64,000 nucleotides of DNA from Ruminococcaceae bacterium FB2012. GTDB lineage: Bacteria > Bacillota > Clostridia > Oscillospirales > Ruminococcaceae. A model generated the notes under the pieces. That model ran no database searches. It was not told the DNA's origin and was given only the letters and a program-made list of their open reading frames with translations. The stretch spans positions 1 through 64,000 of the forward strand of contig FMXS01000016.1 in assembly GCA_900104495.1 (NCBI GenBank), written 5' to 3'. The position numbers were made by a program, and so were the translations under genes. Of this stretch, positions 1 to 8,971 are shown in pieces; positions within the stretch are counted from its first letter, which is position 1; each line of letters opens with the position of its first letter.

Positions 1-529
1 TGTCAAGGTTTCCCGTAGCCTCGTCCGCGAGAAGTATCTCCGGCTCGGTGAGTACGGCTCTTGCTATCGAGCATCGCTGCTGCTGTCCGCCGGAAAGCTG
101 CGAGGGATAGTGATTTCTCTTTGCCGTCAGCCCCGTGAGCTCCAGCAGTTCGTTGACCTTTCCCATATGATCCTTGGTCTTTCTGCCCGAAAGCTCTATG
201 GGCAGGAGGATGTTTTCCTCCACCGTAAGATTTGCCACAAGATTATAAAACTGGAAAACATAGCTCAGCTTGAAGGAACGGATATCCGAAAGTTCCCTGT
301 CGGTCATTCCGGTGATGCTTTTGCCCCCGATACGGATATCTCCGGTGAAGTCGCGGTCAAGACCGCCTATCAGGTAAAGCAGAGTTGATTTTCCGCTTCC
401 CGAAGCACCCGTCAGTGAGACAAAGCTGCCTTGTTCTATCGTAAGATCGGCACCGTCGAAGATCAGAGCCTCATTTTCTCCTGCTCCGAAACGCTTTCTG
501 AGATCGCTTATTTCTATTACATTTTTCAT
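1..529 (-). CDS. ABC transporter ATP-binding protein (partial)
   Basis: The 3' end lies beyond the window edge; about 176 residues are visible. The product is an ATPase of the LolD/MacB exporter class. It has a Walker A (GASGSGKS), the Q-loop context VFQFYNLV, the signature LSGGQQQRCSIARA and a Walker B followed by DEATGNLD. The start is the ATG at 529, preceded by a GGAGGC ribosome site. It lies 13 nt downstream of the FtsX-type permease gene, so the two form one operon and probably one complex at the cytoplasmic membrane. The substrate is not visible; such modules export peptides or lipoproteins, or sense antimicrobial peptides. The paired kinase and LytTR regulator upstream suggest signal-dependent expression, which is inference. 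Confidence 0.93.
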   Translation of the reverse strand, partial: MKNVIEISDLRKRFGAGENEALIFDGADLTIEQGSFVSLTGASGSGKSTLLYLIGGLDRDFTGDIRIGGKSITGMTDRELSDIRSFKLSYVFQFYNLVANLTVEENILLPIELSGRKTKDHMGKVNELLELTGLTAKRNHYPSQLSGGQQQRCSIARAVLTEPEILLADEATGNLD

Positions 530-542
530 GATACTGCCTCCG

Positions 543-3008
543 TTATTCGTATTTCAGCTCAGCGGCTGTGTTCATTTTCTTCAGTGAGGATATGGGCTTG
601 ACCGACGCCAGCAGCAGCGAAGCCGTTTGACCAGTGATGAATATGATTATCAGCGGAAGGTCAAATACTACCTCCACACCGATATCAAGTCCGGCAAGGG
701 CAGTTTCCACAAGAGAAGTAAGAAGCACTCCCATGAACAGCGCCAGAATGCCTGCCGTCACCGAGGAGATCAGTGTCTCCAGAATAATGAGCTTTGACAG
801 CTTCTTCTTGCTTGCAGCTATTGAATGAAGCACGGCATACTTTTTCCGTGACTGTTCAAATCCGATTATCGCATTTGATACCGCTCCGAGCAATGCCAGT
901 ATGCAGCCTATGCCTATCATGCTGTAAAGGACTGTTCTGATACTGCGGCTGTTTTCCTCGCTGTTTCTTACCAGACTCTCTCTTGTCTCCACTGATGCGC
1001 TGCGGAAGAGCCTTTCCACCTCCGACGTCACCTTATCAATATCCTCGGGGGAACGGAGGTTTATATATATATTGTCCACGAGATCACTCATGTTATCTAT
1101 GAACCATTTTTTATTCACGACAAAGCAGGCATTGTAATGGTACAGCGTGCTGCAAAGGCCCTTGACCTTAAACTTATAAGTGCTGTATTCCTCGGTGCCG
1201 TTGTCGTTGACAGTATATTTATCCAGATCCTTTATCTCAACCGTGTCGCCTGCTTTGACACCAAGCTGCTTGGCATAGCCCTCGCCGATATAAGCTTCGT
1301 TTGCTTCCGGTTCCTCGCCGAGGCCGCTGATGCCGGAGTAGAGTTTGAAATCACCGTAAGCCACAAAGCCCACAAGCGTTTTCTTCTTTCCGTTGACTTC
1401 GGCATCCGTAAAGTTCTGGTACAGATACTCATATTCTTTTATCTCTTCCGTATCATGAATGAATTTATCCGCCTTCTCGGTATTGTAACCCAGCTCGATC
1501 ATTGCATCCATATTGTAGATATCGGGTTTGTAAAGCTGCGAGACAGACATTGAGGTTATGAAGATCGCAATTGTTATCGCAAGAGACACAAATGTCAGCT
1601 GTGTGCTTGCAACTGTACTCTTTTTGTAGGAGCATTCGTTGGCTGCCAGTTTGGCGCAAGGCATTCCCAGTGCTGAAAACAGCCTTGCCAGCACCTTTGA
1701 TACTCCTTTAAGAAACAGAGGCAGCACCGTTACGGCGCCGATACTGATGAAAGCGATAGCCGCTATGCTCAGCACGATATTGTCTGCCAGCAGACCGACA
1801 ACTATGCCTGCGGCGAGTATCACCGCACCGATGATTATTTTGACCGGGCTCAGGCGGTAGGCGGTGTCTCTCGAAGAGAAGATTATATCCCGCACCGGAG
1901 TTTTGACAGCCTTTATAAGCGCACCTGCCTGACAGAGCATTTGTATCGCTATCGTGAATACAACTGCAACGGGGTACATATACAGTTCCATTGACCAGTC
2001 ATCGGGGACAAAACCGAAAAGCGTTTCTATGGCAAACTTGCCTCCTGCCAAAAACAGCACCGCTCCGAGTATTCCGCCGACAAGTCCGTAGATGCCGCTT
2101 TCGGTCAGCAGCACCGCCGAGGTTTTCGGTATACTGCCTCCCAGGCTGCGAAGTGTGCCTATCGCTGATATCCTTTCATTGGCGATATGCTTGGACATCG
2201 AAAATGTGAGAAACAGCGTCATCATAAGTATTACCGCAAATATCAGAACGAACACCATTGTCTGATTGTTGATGTCATCAAGCACCTGATCGGTCATAAG
2301 CTCACTTACAGAATAATCGGGATACTTTTGCTGCAGCGCCTTTGCGGTATCCTTAACATCAAGATCGTTGGGAATATCAATATTTGCATTTAATCTTCCG
2401 GTCGTACCGTCGTTGCCGAGCTTCTGAACATTTTTCTCGCTCATGAAGATCACAGTCTTGTTGCTTCGGAAATACTTGTCGCTGCTTATGCTGCTTACCT
2501 TTACGGAAAGCTCCTTCACGGCAGGCTTCTTGTTTTCCTTTCCCTTTTCGGGATCTGTTTCCCGTGAGAGCTTTACGGTGTCGCCTGCCTTGAGTCCGGC
2601 TTTTTTGGCGAACTCCTCGGAGATGACAGCTCCGTCTCCCGGCTCGGGCTTGGTGTCAAAAAAACCGAAGGCAGCTCCCTTTTCGGGATCGAACCAGGTA
2701 GTCTTTACCGCATATTCGCCCTTTGATGTCTTGGCGTTTGCCATCCAGGTCGTGAAGGTGATGTATCTTGAGCCTTCGGGCAGGTCTTTCTCGCTGATCT
2801 CCAGATTCCTGTTTGCATCGATGACTTGAATTTCCGCACCGCCATAGATGTTGAGCAGCATATTTCTGATCTGCTGCTCCGGCGCGTCACGTCCGCCGAT
2901 GCAAAGCAGCAGAGCAAATGCCGAAGCAGCAAGAGCTATGATTATGGCAAAGGAGCGCATAGGCTTACCCAGGATATTGCGCCTGGTCATTCTTCCGAGG
3001 ATAGACAT
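543..3008 (-). CDS. FtsX-type ABC transporter permease
   Basis: An 821-residue membrane protein with the MacB/FtsX double-module layout: an N-terminal helix (about 14-36) followed by a large extracytoplasmic domain, three central helices with the FtsX-type segment, a second extracytoplasmic domain, and three C-terminal helices ending in the typical AAELKYE tail. The frame is open further upstream, but the ATG at 3008 (MSILGRMTRRN) has a GGAAGG ribosome site and gives the expected cytoplasmic N-terminus. It is followed directly by the ATPase gene. Its C-terminal NTAAELKYE closely matches NVVAELKYE of the permease at 54304-56778, so the window carries two related exporters. Confidence 0.9.
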   Translation of the reverse strand: MSILGRMTRRNILGKPMRSFAIIIALAASAFALLLCIGGRDAPEQQIRNMLLNIYGGAEIQVIDANRNLEISEKDLPEGSRYITFTTWMANAKTSKGEYAVKTTWFDPEKGAAFGFFDTKPEPGDGAVISEEFAKKAGLKAGDTVKLSRETDPEKGKENKKPAVKELSVKVSSISSDKYFRSNKTVIFMSEKNVQKLGNDGTTGRLNANIDIPNDLDVKDTAKALQQKYPDYSVSELMTDQVLDDINNQTMVFVLIFAVILMMTLFLTFSMSKHIANERISAIGTLRSLGGSIPKTSAVLLTESGIYGLVGGILGAVLFLAGGKFAIETLFGFVPDDWSMELYMYPVAVVFTIAIQMLCQAGALIKAVKTPVRDIIFSSRDTAYRLSPVKIIIGAVILAAGIVVGLLADNIVLSIAAIAFISIGAVTVLPLFLKGVSKVLARLFSALGMPCAKLAANECSYKKSTVASTQLTFVSLAITIAIFITSMSVSQLYKPDIYNMDAMIELGYNTEKADKFIHDTEEIKEYEYLYQNFTDAEVNGKKKTLVGFVAYGDFKLYSGISGLGEEPEANEAYIGEGYAKQLGVKAGDTVEIKDLDKYTVNDNGTEEYSTYKFKVKGLCSTLYHYNACFVVNKKWFIDNMSDLVDNIYINLRSPEDIDKVTSEVERLFRSASVETRESLVRNSEENSRSIRTVLYSMIGIGCILALLGAVSNAIIGFEQSRKKYAVLHSIAASKKKLSKLIILETLISSVTAGILALFMGVLLTSLVETALAGLDIGVEVVFDLPLIIIFITGQTASLLLASVKPISSLKKMNTAAELKYE

Positions 3009-3124
3009 AGTATCAGCCCTTCCGTTTATCTGAGTTTGGTTGTGATAATTATCTCCGAACAAGATTATAGCACATTTTATAACGCTCCGACTGTTTTCTG
3101 CACGAATCGCCGTATCATATGCAC

Positions 3125-3162
3125 GAAAAAACCGCACGCCTTGTTCATTCAGGCGATGCGGT
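3125..3162 (-). terminator. Intrinsic terminator after the sensor kinase gene
   Basis: On the minus strand a GC-rich stem (3151-3162 with 3131-3141, one bulged base) is followed by a T-run. It separates the kinase gene from the exporter operon downstream, so the exporter probably has its own promoter; only a TATAAT at 3064-3069 (minus strand), without a good -35, is visible. Confidence 0.75.
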
Positions 3163-3190
3163 TATTTTGACAGAGAATTATAACAGTATC

Positions 3191-4585
3191 TCAGGAATTG
3201 TAAGAGGACACTTCGGCCTGTTGTTCATACAGTATTACCGAAACGGAAAACACTCCGCCTTCAGGTGTAAACGAACTGGCACCGCCGTATTTTTCGGCAA
3301 TGCTCTTTACCGAGCTTATGCCTATGCCCTCGCCCGGGTGCTTGGTAGATTTGAATACGCCGTTTTCATTGAGGGCAGGAGCTGTAGCAAAGCTGTTTTT
3401 CACCGAGATCATGAGGCAGTGTGTTCCGCCCGCCGTAGTGTTATAAAAAGCGGTAAGATCAATAAACCTTTCACCGTTCACTTTTTTGCTGGCATCCGCC
3501 GCGTTTTCAAGGATATTTCCGAAAACAACTGCGATGTCTTTTTTGTCGGCAAATATATCCTCCGGGATATCGGCTTTTACAGAGAAGGAAATGTTGTTTT
3601 TATATGCTGTTTCCGAATACAGCGCCAACACGATATTGACGGTGCTGTTCTCACAGAAAACAAGCTGCTGATCGAGGCAGTTCTGCTCCGTATATGTATT
3701 TATAAGCTCGTCCAGCGCGGAGAGGTCGCCGCTTTGTCTTATCTGTTTTAAGAGCGCTGTATGGTGACGAAGATCGTGCCTTGTACGCCTCATATTTTCG
3801 AGACGTTCATTCAGGCTGTCAAACTGGAGCCTTTTTATGGAAAGCTCGTGATTTTCCGCAAGGAGCGCCAGGTGATTTTCGTATAGCTTTGCCGAATTTA
3901 TGATCACACGGAATATCAGCACCGAGCCCGCAGAGATCGCCCAGAGATAGAGGGTGCTTATAGGATCCATAAAGGTTTCAAGATCCCAATCTTTGCCTTC
4001 ATAGTAATGCTGCAGTGTTATAAGAAAGAATACCGCAGGAACCAGCCACAAATACCGCCAGGGCTGTTTGACAGCCCTTCCGTTTTTCGAATCGGTATAC
4101 ATCGGATCGCTGCCTATATCCTTAAACACCAGCAAGTAAATGAGGGGCAGCACAACTGCAAGCACTATCACTATAAACAGGTGATATGTAAAGAAATATC
4201 CTTCTTCTGCTCTTTCGCGGAAAAAGAGACCTTCGAGGAATTTTGCGGTTACCACCACCAGATCTCCGAGACTGCTCAGAGCAAGAACGGTAAAGGCCAG
4301 TTTCCCGATATGCTGCTTTATGGCAATGATTATAAAAGCTGTATCGACAATGTAGTTCGCTATGTCAAGGATCTGATACGGAACGTATTTTGACAGATAG
4401 AGCCTAACAGGTAAAGTCACCAAATTAATGGCGAGACAGGAAGCAGATATAAGAAACGTAACAGATCTCTTAAAACGCCAGTTTCCTCTGAAAGAATACA
4501 GTACCAGCACCATATAAGGGAACGTGCAGAGAAAGGTATATAAGAGCCGTTGTGATAAATAAAGAGCAGAGATATCGGTCGTCAT
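3191..4585 (-). CDS. GHKL-family sensor histidine kinase (AgrC/VirS type)
   Basis: A 464-residue membrane kinase. The N-terminal half (about 1-230) has six or seven hydrophobic helices and no extracellular domain. The histidine motif is RHDLRHHTALL, the N-box is GNILENAADAS and the G-box is GIGISSVKSIAEKYGG. This layout is typical of kinases paired with LytTR regulators in peptide sensing. The ATG at 4585 has an AAAGGA ribosome site; an upstream in-frame ATG at 4633 lacks one. The gene points away from the LytTR regulator at 4799, so the pair is divergent rather than in one operon, which is unusual. The partnership is inferred from proximity and family. Confidence 0.9.
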   Translation of the reverse strand: MTTDISALYLSQRLLYTFLCTFPYMVLVLYSFRGNWRFKRSVTFLISASCLAINLVTLPVRLYLSKYVPYQILDIANYIVDTAFIIIAIKQHIGKLAFTVLALSSLGDLVVVTAKFLEGLFFRERAEEGYFFTYHLFIVIVLAVVLPLIYLLVFKDIGSDPMYTDSKNGRAVKQPWRYLWLVPAVFFLITLQHYYEGKDWDLETFMDPISTLYLWAISAGSVLIFRVIINSAKLYENHLALLAENHELSIKRLQFDSLNERLENMRRTRHDLRHHTALLKQIRQSGDLSALDELINTYTEQNCLDQQLVFCENSTVNIVLALYSETAYKNNISFSVKADIPEDIFADKKDIAVVFGNILENAADASKKVNGERFIDLTAFYNTTAGGTHCLMISVKNSFATAPALNENGVFKSTKHPGEGIGISSVKSIAEKYGGASSFTPEGGVFSVSVILYEQQAEVSSYNS

Positions 4586-4623
4586 ATTTTTTCGATCCTT
4601 TATCCGTGATTTTTTATGTCCTA

Positions 4624-4652
4624 ATATTACCATATAATCCGGATCAAGTCAA
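4624..4652 (-). promoter_or_regulatory. Sigma-A promoter for the sensor kinase
   Basis: Minus strand: TTGACT at 4647-4652, 17-nt spacer, TAATAT at 4624-4629. Together with the divergent promoter at 4732-4760 it makes a shared intergenic control region. Confidence 0.65.
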
Positions 4653-4731
4653 GAAAAACGTTAAAAAAATGCTCCCGCAGCCGGAGGCAAAAAACAATTC
4701 GTGCAAAATAGCAGACGTTTGGTGCATGGAA

Positions 4732-4760
4732 TTGTCACGGGCAAAAAAATGTGTTATAAT
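4732..4760 (+). promoter_or_regulatory. Sigma-A promoter for the LytTR regulator
   Basis: TTGTCA at 4732-4737, 17-nt spacer, TATAAT at 4755-4760. The start codon follows at 4799 behind GAAAGGAG. Confidence 0.8.
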
Positions 4761-4798
4761 ATTGAACAAAGAGCATAACACGAAAGGAGCCTCTCCGT

Positions 4799-5509
4799 AT
4801 GCTTATTGCAATTTGTGATGACAGCAAAGCCGATGCCGAGATCATAAGATTTTCGCTTATGGATATTACAGACGAGCTTGAAACAGTTTGGTTCAGCACA
4901 GGAGACGAGCTTATAAAAAGCATAAAGAACGGCAGCTTTTATTCCCTTGTCTTTCAGGACATTTATCTTGAAAAGGAAATGGGAGTGGATATAGCAAAGA
5001 CCGTCAAGGAGCTGTCTCCCGATACACAGATCATTTTTGTTACCACAAGTCTCGATCACGCCATAGATGCTTTCAAAGTTCAGGCAGCTGACTATCTCGT
5101 CAAGCCCTGCACCGAAGCAGATGTTGTAAAGGCATTCACCCGTGTAACAATTCGGCTGAGCAAACAGACATCTTCCTCCGTAGTAATAAATGCGGGTAAG
5201 GACATCCGCGTATTCTACCTTGAAAACGTCATAAAGCTTGAAAGTGACCGTCATTATACCGTTATCTATTGCAGGAACAACAGAACGGAGCGTGTGCTTA
5301 AAAACTTCTCCGAGGCAGCAGAGCTTTTCGGCGGCAGTTTTATAGAGATCCGCAGAGGGATACTTGTAAATCCGGATTATATAGAAAGGATCAGCGGCGC
5401 GACCGTTATCCTTTCCGACGGAAGTACTTATATTCTGCCCAAAGCAAAAAAAGACATCGTTGTAAAGCAGTACACAGATTATCTTACAAGACAGAAAGCT
5501 GCGAAATAA
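4799..5509 (+). CDS. LytTR-family response regulator
   Basis: A 236-residue DNA-binding regulator. The receiver domain (about 1-120) has the acidic pocket CDD near the N-terminus, the phospho-acceptor in VFQDIYLE and the conserved lysine in YLVKPC. The C-terminal LytTR domain (about 130-235) has VFYLENVIKLESDRHY, the FIEIRRGILVNPDYIERI segment and a basic tail. Such proteins bind direct repeats upstream of target promoters. The likely partner is the GHKL kinase transcribed divergently from 4585. Likely targets are its own intergenic region and the exporter operon at 1-3008; both are inference. Confidence 0.93.
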   Translation: MLIAICDDSKADAEIIRFSLMDITDELETVWFSTGDELIKSIKNGSFYSLVFQDIYLEKEMGVDIAKTVKELSPDTQIIFVTTSLDHAIDAFKVQAADYLVKPCTEADVVKAFTRVTIRLSKQTSSSVVINAGKDIRVFYLENVIKLESDRHYTVIYCRNNRTERVLKNFSEAAELFGGSFIEIRRGILVNPDYIERISGATVILSDGSTYILPKAKKDIVVKQYTDYLTRQKAAK

Positions 5510-5584
5510 CCAAGTTTATCTGCTGCTGCCGAGGCATATCGGCAGCGGCACAGTATAAAAACAGTATGGAAAGAGGTAGAAAAT

Positions 5585-8251
5585 ATGAAAGCAAAAAGAC
5601 TTATTGCGGGCATCGCTGCCATGATGATGCTTTGCAGCACAGCAGCCGCGAACATTACTGCGTTTGCTGAACAGGAAACCGCTCCGGATCCCTTAGCGGC
5701 AAGACTGGCATTGTATAATATGCTGATGAATTGCAGCGTATCGGATTTTTCCTACACGGTGGATGATCCCGCAAATGCTCCCGAAAAACCGGCTGCCGTA
5801 AAATTCGACCTGCGCGATGTCAACGGCAAAAACTATGTAACGCCGGTAAAGGATCAGGGCTTTTTCGGCACCTGCTGGGCTTTCGCCGCAACGGCTGCGG
5901 CGGAAACGAGTCTGCTTTACGAAAACGGGTTGGACATCGATGCGCTGAAAGAGACAGGGACAGAACCGCCGGATCTTTCAGAACGCCATTTGGCATGGTT
6001 CGCGGCAACGCCTCTGCCCGAGAACAGTTTATACCCGGCACAAGCGGGAGAGGGAATGCTGCACTACGGTGCCGAATATCTTGAAAGCATCGGCGGCGAC
6101 AGAGCGCTGATAAACGAAGATAAATTCCAGGGAGGCTGGGAGGCGCTTGCCACCACGCTTTACAGCACTCTTCAGGGGCCTATCTACGAGGTGTTTGCCC
6201 CTTATCTGACCGAGGAGCAGCTGATCGGAGATGTTGTCTTTATTGATGTTATCAAAGATCCTGCCGAGCTGGAGGAATTTTCGCTGAGCGGCATTGTTGA
6301 CAAGAGCAGCGCTGTTCGTTACAGCTTCAACACGGCTGAGGAGCTTGTTTCCTGCCTCGGAAAGGAAGACAGTCTGGGAGAGCTATCCGGCTCCGATATT
6401 GCCAGCTGGTATAAGGGCAACGGCAGATACTATTTTATTGATTACGATGATAATGCTATGTGGGGCCTGGACTGGTCAGTGGATGAATCCCTGAGATTTA
6501 CCGGCTTTGAGCTTGAAAACTCCAACATTCTTCCCGAAATAGTGCTTACTGATCCTCAGACAGGCGGATATGTTTTCTCGGAGAGGTCTCTCAATGCCAT
6601 CAAGAACGAGCTTATCAGCGGCAGAGCCGTAAGCTGCGGTTTCCTTGCCGATACCGCTCTTGCCGGACAGGGAACCACCAGCGGCGGATATATGAACTAC
6701 ATTGACGAAAACGGTAAGCGCACCGATTCAAAATACGATGCGAAATACTGGTGCCACTACACCTACGACAAAACCTACGATCCCAACGATCCTGACAGCG
6801 TAAACCACAGCCTGGCTTCCAACCACGCGGTCTGCATCGTGGGCTACGACGATACTGTCCCGAAAGAGTATTTCAACGATCCCTACGGGCTTATCCCGGG
6901 AGACGGCGCTTTTATCGTCAAGAACAGCTGGGGCTCAAAGAATGAATATACCTATTGGGGCAACGGCGGCGACGGATATTTCTACATTTCTTATTACGAC
7001 CAGTCCATCAAGAACTTCGAGAGCTTTGATTTCAACGCGACCAATGCTGCCGAAGTATCCGAAAAGCCCGCAACAGCTATTCTTCCCAATATCTATGACT
7101 GTATGCCCGCTAACCTGGTAATGCGCTCCGAGAGCGAGGAGACCGCAGTAGCAAATGAATTTGAGGCTCCCCAATATGTCCGGCTCAAGGGTATCGGAGT
7201 TATGAACGCCACCTGCAACGAGACCGTCACCTGCTCTGTTTACAAGCTGAACGATAACTCCAAGTCTCCCGTTGACGGTGAGCTCAAGACAGAGATAACA
7301 GAGACCTTCCCGCTGGCTGGATATCACCGCGTGACCCTTGACAAGCCCGTTTACCTCCCCGAGGGCACCAAATATTCCATAGTTGTCAAGACTGTCAGCG
7401 AGGACGGCAGCGATGCTTTCTGCGTCAAGGCAGGCTTCAGCAAGAAATATGCGGAAGCGCAGGCTGCACAGCAGCGGCAGGCATACATTCAGGAGAACGG
7501 CACAGATGAGGGCTTCTATCCCTCGGAGATCATTTACAACAACGCTGTTATCAACGAGGGCGAAAGCTTTATTCTTTCAGGCGGCTGCTGGTTCGACTGG
7601 GCTGCTGTCACTAATGAGGTCTTTACCAACGAGCAACTCGGCTTTGATATGTTTACCGCAGATAATTTCACCATTCATGCATTCACCGAAAATGAGGTGG
7701 CAAACGTTCAGAATAAGATCGTTGATCCCGCAGAGCCTTATTATGCCGGTGACGAGGTACAGTGCAGCGTATCTGTCCTGCCGCAGACAGATTTTGCCAA
7801 CGCATTATATAACTGCGACTTTGATGTTTACATCAACGGCAAGTTTGTAGCAAACACAGGAACGATCGAGGCGGGCAAGGCGACCGAGGTTCCCTATACC
7901 TATACCGTTACCGAAGAGGATGCCGAGCGCGGATATTTTGAAACTACAGTCTCGCTGATGAACAAGAGTTCATTGTTCCCCGACAGGCCGGTTGAGCTCT
8001 TTGATGAATACAGCACGATCACCGTAAGAGCAGAGGTATCAAAGAAGACCGATGACAGCTCCGAGCCGGAGGACAGTTCCGAGCCGGAGGACAGTTCCGA
8101 GCCGGAGGACAGTTCCGATTCCGGCAGCAGCTCCAAGCCGGACACCGGCAGGACCTCCGACAACCCCAATACAGGTGCCAAAGCCGGCTTCCTCGCCGTG
8201 GCTGCACTTGTGGCAGGAATAATTGTAGTAATAAGAGCAAAAAAGAAATGA
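5585..8251 (+). CDS. Secreted papain-family (C1A) cysteine protease with sortase-like C-terminal anchor
   Basis: An 888-residue exported protein. The signal peptide spans about 1-29. The papain-type active site is visible as Q91 and C97 (VKDQGFFGTCWAFA), H414 (SNHAVCIVGYDD) and N447 (IVKNSWGS). About 317 residues separate the Cys and His, more than in papain, so there is a large insertion. The C-terminal half (about 470-830) holds beta-rich domains of the kind found in clostridial cell-surface C1A proteases. A Ser/Glu/Asp-rich repeat linker (SSEPED three times) leads to NPNTG at 860-864, a hydrophobic segment (about 869-883) and a KKK tail. This resembles the (S/P)PxTG motifs used by clostridial class B sortases; one such sortase is encoded at 43032. 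The anchoring is inferred. Confidence 0.9.
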   Translation: MKAKRLIAGIAAMMMLCSTAAANITAFAEQETAPDPLAARLALYNMLMNCSVSDFSYTVDDPANAPEKPAAVKFDLRDVNGKNYVTPVKDQGFFGTCWAFAATAAAETSLLYENGLDIDALKETGTEPPDLSERHLAWFAATPLPENSLYPAQAGEGMLHYGAEYLESIGGDRALINEDKFQGGWEALATTLYSTLQGPIYEVFAPYLTEEQLIGDVVFIDVIKDPAELEEFSLSGIVDKSSAVRYSFNTAEELVSCLGKEDSLGELSGSDIASWYKGNGRYYFIDYDDNAMWGLDWSVDESLRFTGFELENSNILPEIVLTDPQTGGYVFSERSLNAIKNELISGRAVSCGFLADTALAGQGTTSGGYMNYIDENGKRTDSKYDAKYWCHYTYDKTYDPNDPDSVNHSLASNHAVCIVGYDDTVPKEYFNDPYGLIPGDGAFIVKNSWGSKNEYTYWGNGGDGYFYISYYDQSIKNFESFDFNATNAAEVSEKPATAILPNIYDCMPANLVMRSESEETAVANEFEAPQYVRLKGIGVMNATCNETVTCSVYKLNDNSKSPVDGELKTEITETFPLAGYHRVTLDKPVYLPEGTKYSIVVKTVSEDGSDAFCVKAGFSKKYAEAQAAQQRQAYIQENGTDEGFYPSEIIYNNAVINEGESFILSGGCWFDWAAVTNEVFTNEQLGFDMFTADNFTIHAFTENEVANVQNKIVDPAEPYYAGDEVQCSVSVLPQTDFANALYNCDFDVYINGKFVANTGTIEAGKATEVPYTYTVTEEDAERGYFETTVSLMNKSSLFPDRPVELFDEYSTITVRAEVSKKTDDSSEPEDSSEPEDSSEPEDSSDSGSSSKPDTGRTSDNPNTGAKAGFLAVAALVAGIIVVIRAKKK
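8057..8110 (+). repeat. 18-nt tandem repeat coding for SSEPED
   Basis: Three near-identical 18-nt units lie in frame in the protease gene and encode the acidic wall-spanning linker before the NPNTG motif. Such repeats can change copy number by slippage. Confidence 0.9.
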
Positions 8252-8406
8252 TGATCCATTACATAGATGCTCCGGTGGACTTTTCGTAATGAAAAAGCAC
8301 GGGTATCGATGACTGCCTTTCAGGAATTATCCGCATATTGTTTATGCGACGATCATTACAAAGTGTGATAATCGTGCGGCGGTTGGATATGATAAGGTAT
8401 AAAGTG

Positions 8407-8440
8407 AAGAAGCTGTTGCGGGTGCAGCAGCTTCTTTTTT
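8407..8440 (+). terminator. Intrinsic terminator after the C1A protease
   Basis: A 13-bp stem (8407-8419 with 8424-8436, one G-T pair), loop GGGT and a run of seven T. It ends the protease transcript about 155 nt after the stop. Confidence 0.9.
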
Positions 8441-8691
8441 TATCGTTCTTTATCCCGTTGATTTCTGATAGTTGTAAACTCCTCCTCGTAATCATTCAGC
8501 GCATCTATATGCTTACCCTGCTTTATGTAGTTTTCTGATATTTCATGATCCGGCTCTGATATCGGGAACTCATGATTTCTGCACCACATAAGCCGGCACA
8601 TCTTGTCAAATGGCAATTCCAATCCGAGTCCGAGCTTCAGGACATTATTTTTATTTCTGAGGAAAGAAGCAGCATCCAAGGTGTCCGCCAA
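8440..8691 (-). pseudogene. Remnant of a helix-turn-helix regulator (uncertain)
   Basis: An open frame of about 83 codons whose only start is a TTG inside a hairpin, without a ribosome site. The translated segment LKLGLGLELPFDKMCRLMW followed by an acidic stretch and GKHIDALNDYEEEF resembles the last helices and tail of clostridial XRE-type HTH regulators. The recognition helix that should precede it is missing. The gene is probably a 3' fragment, not expressed. It may also be chance coding potential; the similarity is judged by eye. Confidence 0.3.
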
Positions 8692-8706
8692 GGATGCTGC
8701 TGTTTT
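8668..8706. repeat. Hairpin with 10-bp stem
   Basis: A perfect inverted repeat (8668-8677 with 8692-8701) with a 14-nt loop and a GTTTTTG tail on the plus strand. It could be a weak second terminator. Confidence 0.45.
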
Positions 8707-8790
8707 TGCTCCGTTTATTTTGTGTCATTATGACACATTTTGTTCGTGAGAACTATGCGTAAGATAATACCGGCGTTTTTTGTATGCCCG

Positions 8791-8815
8791 AAAAAAAGAG
8801 AGCACAAGGCTCTCC
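8791..8815 (-). terminator. Intrinsic terminator (minus strand)
   Basis: Minus strand: GAGAGC, 5-nt loop, GCTCTC, then seven T. It is the likely end of the lipoprotein transcript whose stop codon is at 8972; a strong hairpin at 8886-8919 between them lacks a T-run. Confidence 0.75.
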
Positions 8816-8971
8816 TGATTTCGGGAATGTCGGATCGGCATTTCGGTCCCTCATTTATTTGTTCCGTCTGTTATCTCCACACAAGAGCCCGACTGTTCCT
8901 CTGCGGGGACAGTCGGGCTGATCTGCGATTGTATGGCAGTCCGTCTTCGGTGAGCTCCTCGACCGATTCGG

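Noticed and set aside
4586..4798. Defined LytTR binding repeats
   Set aside because: Partial repeats such as GTGCA are present, but no convincing pair at 20-23 nt spacing was seen.
8886..8919. Terminator after the HExxH lipoprotein
   Set aside because: A perfect 11-bp stem is present but neither strand has a T-run; the hairpin at 8791-8815 fits better.
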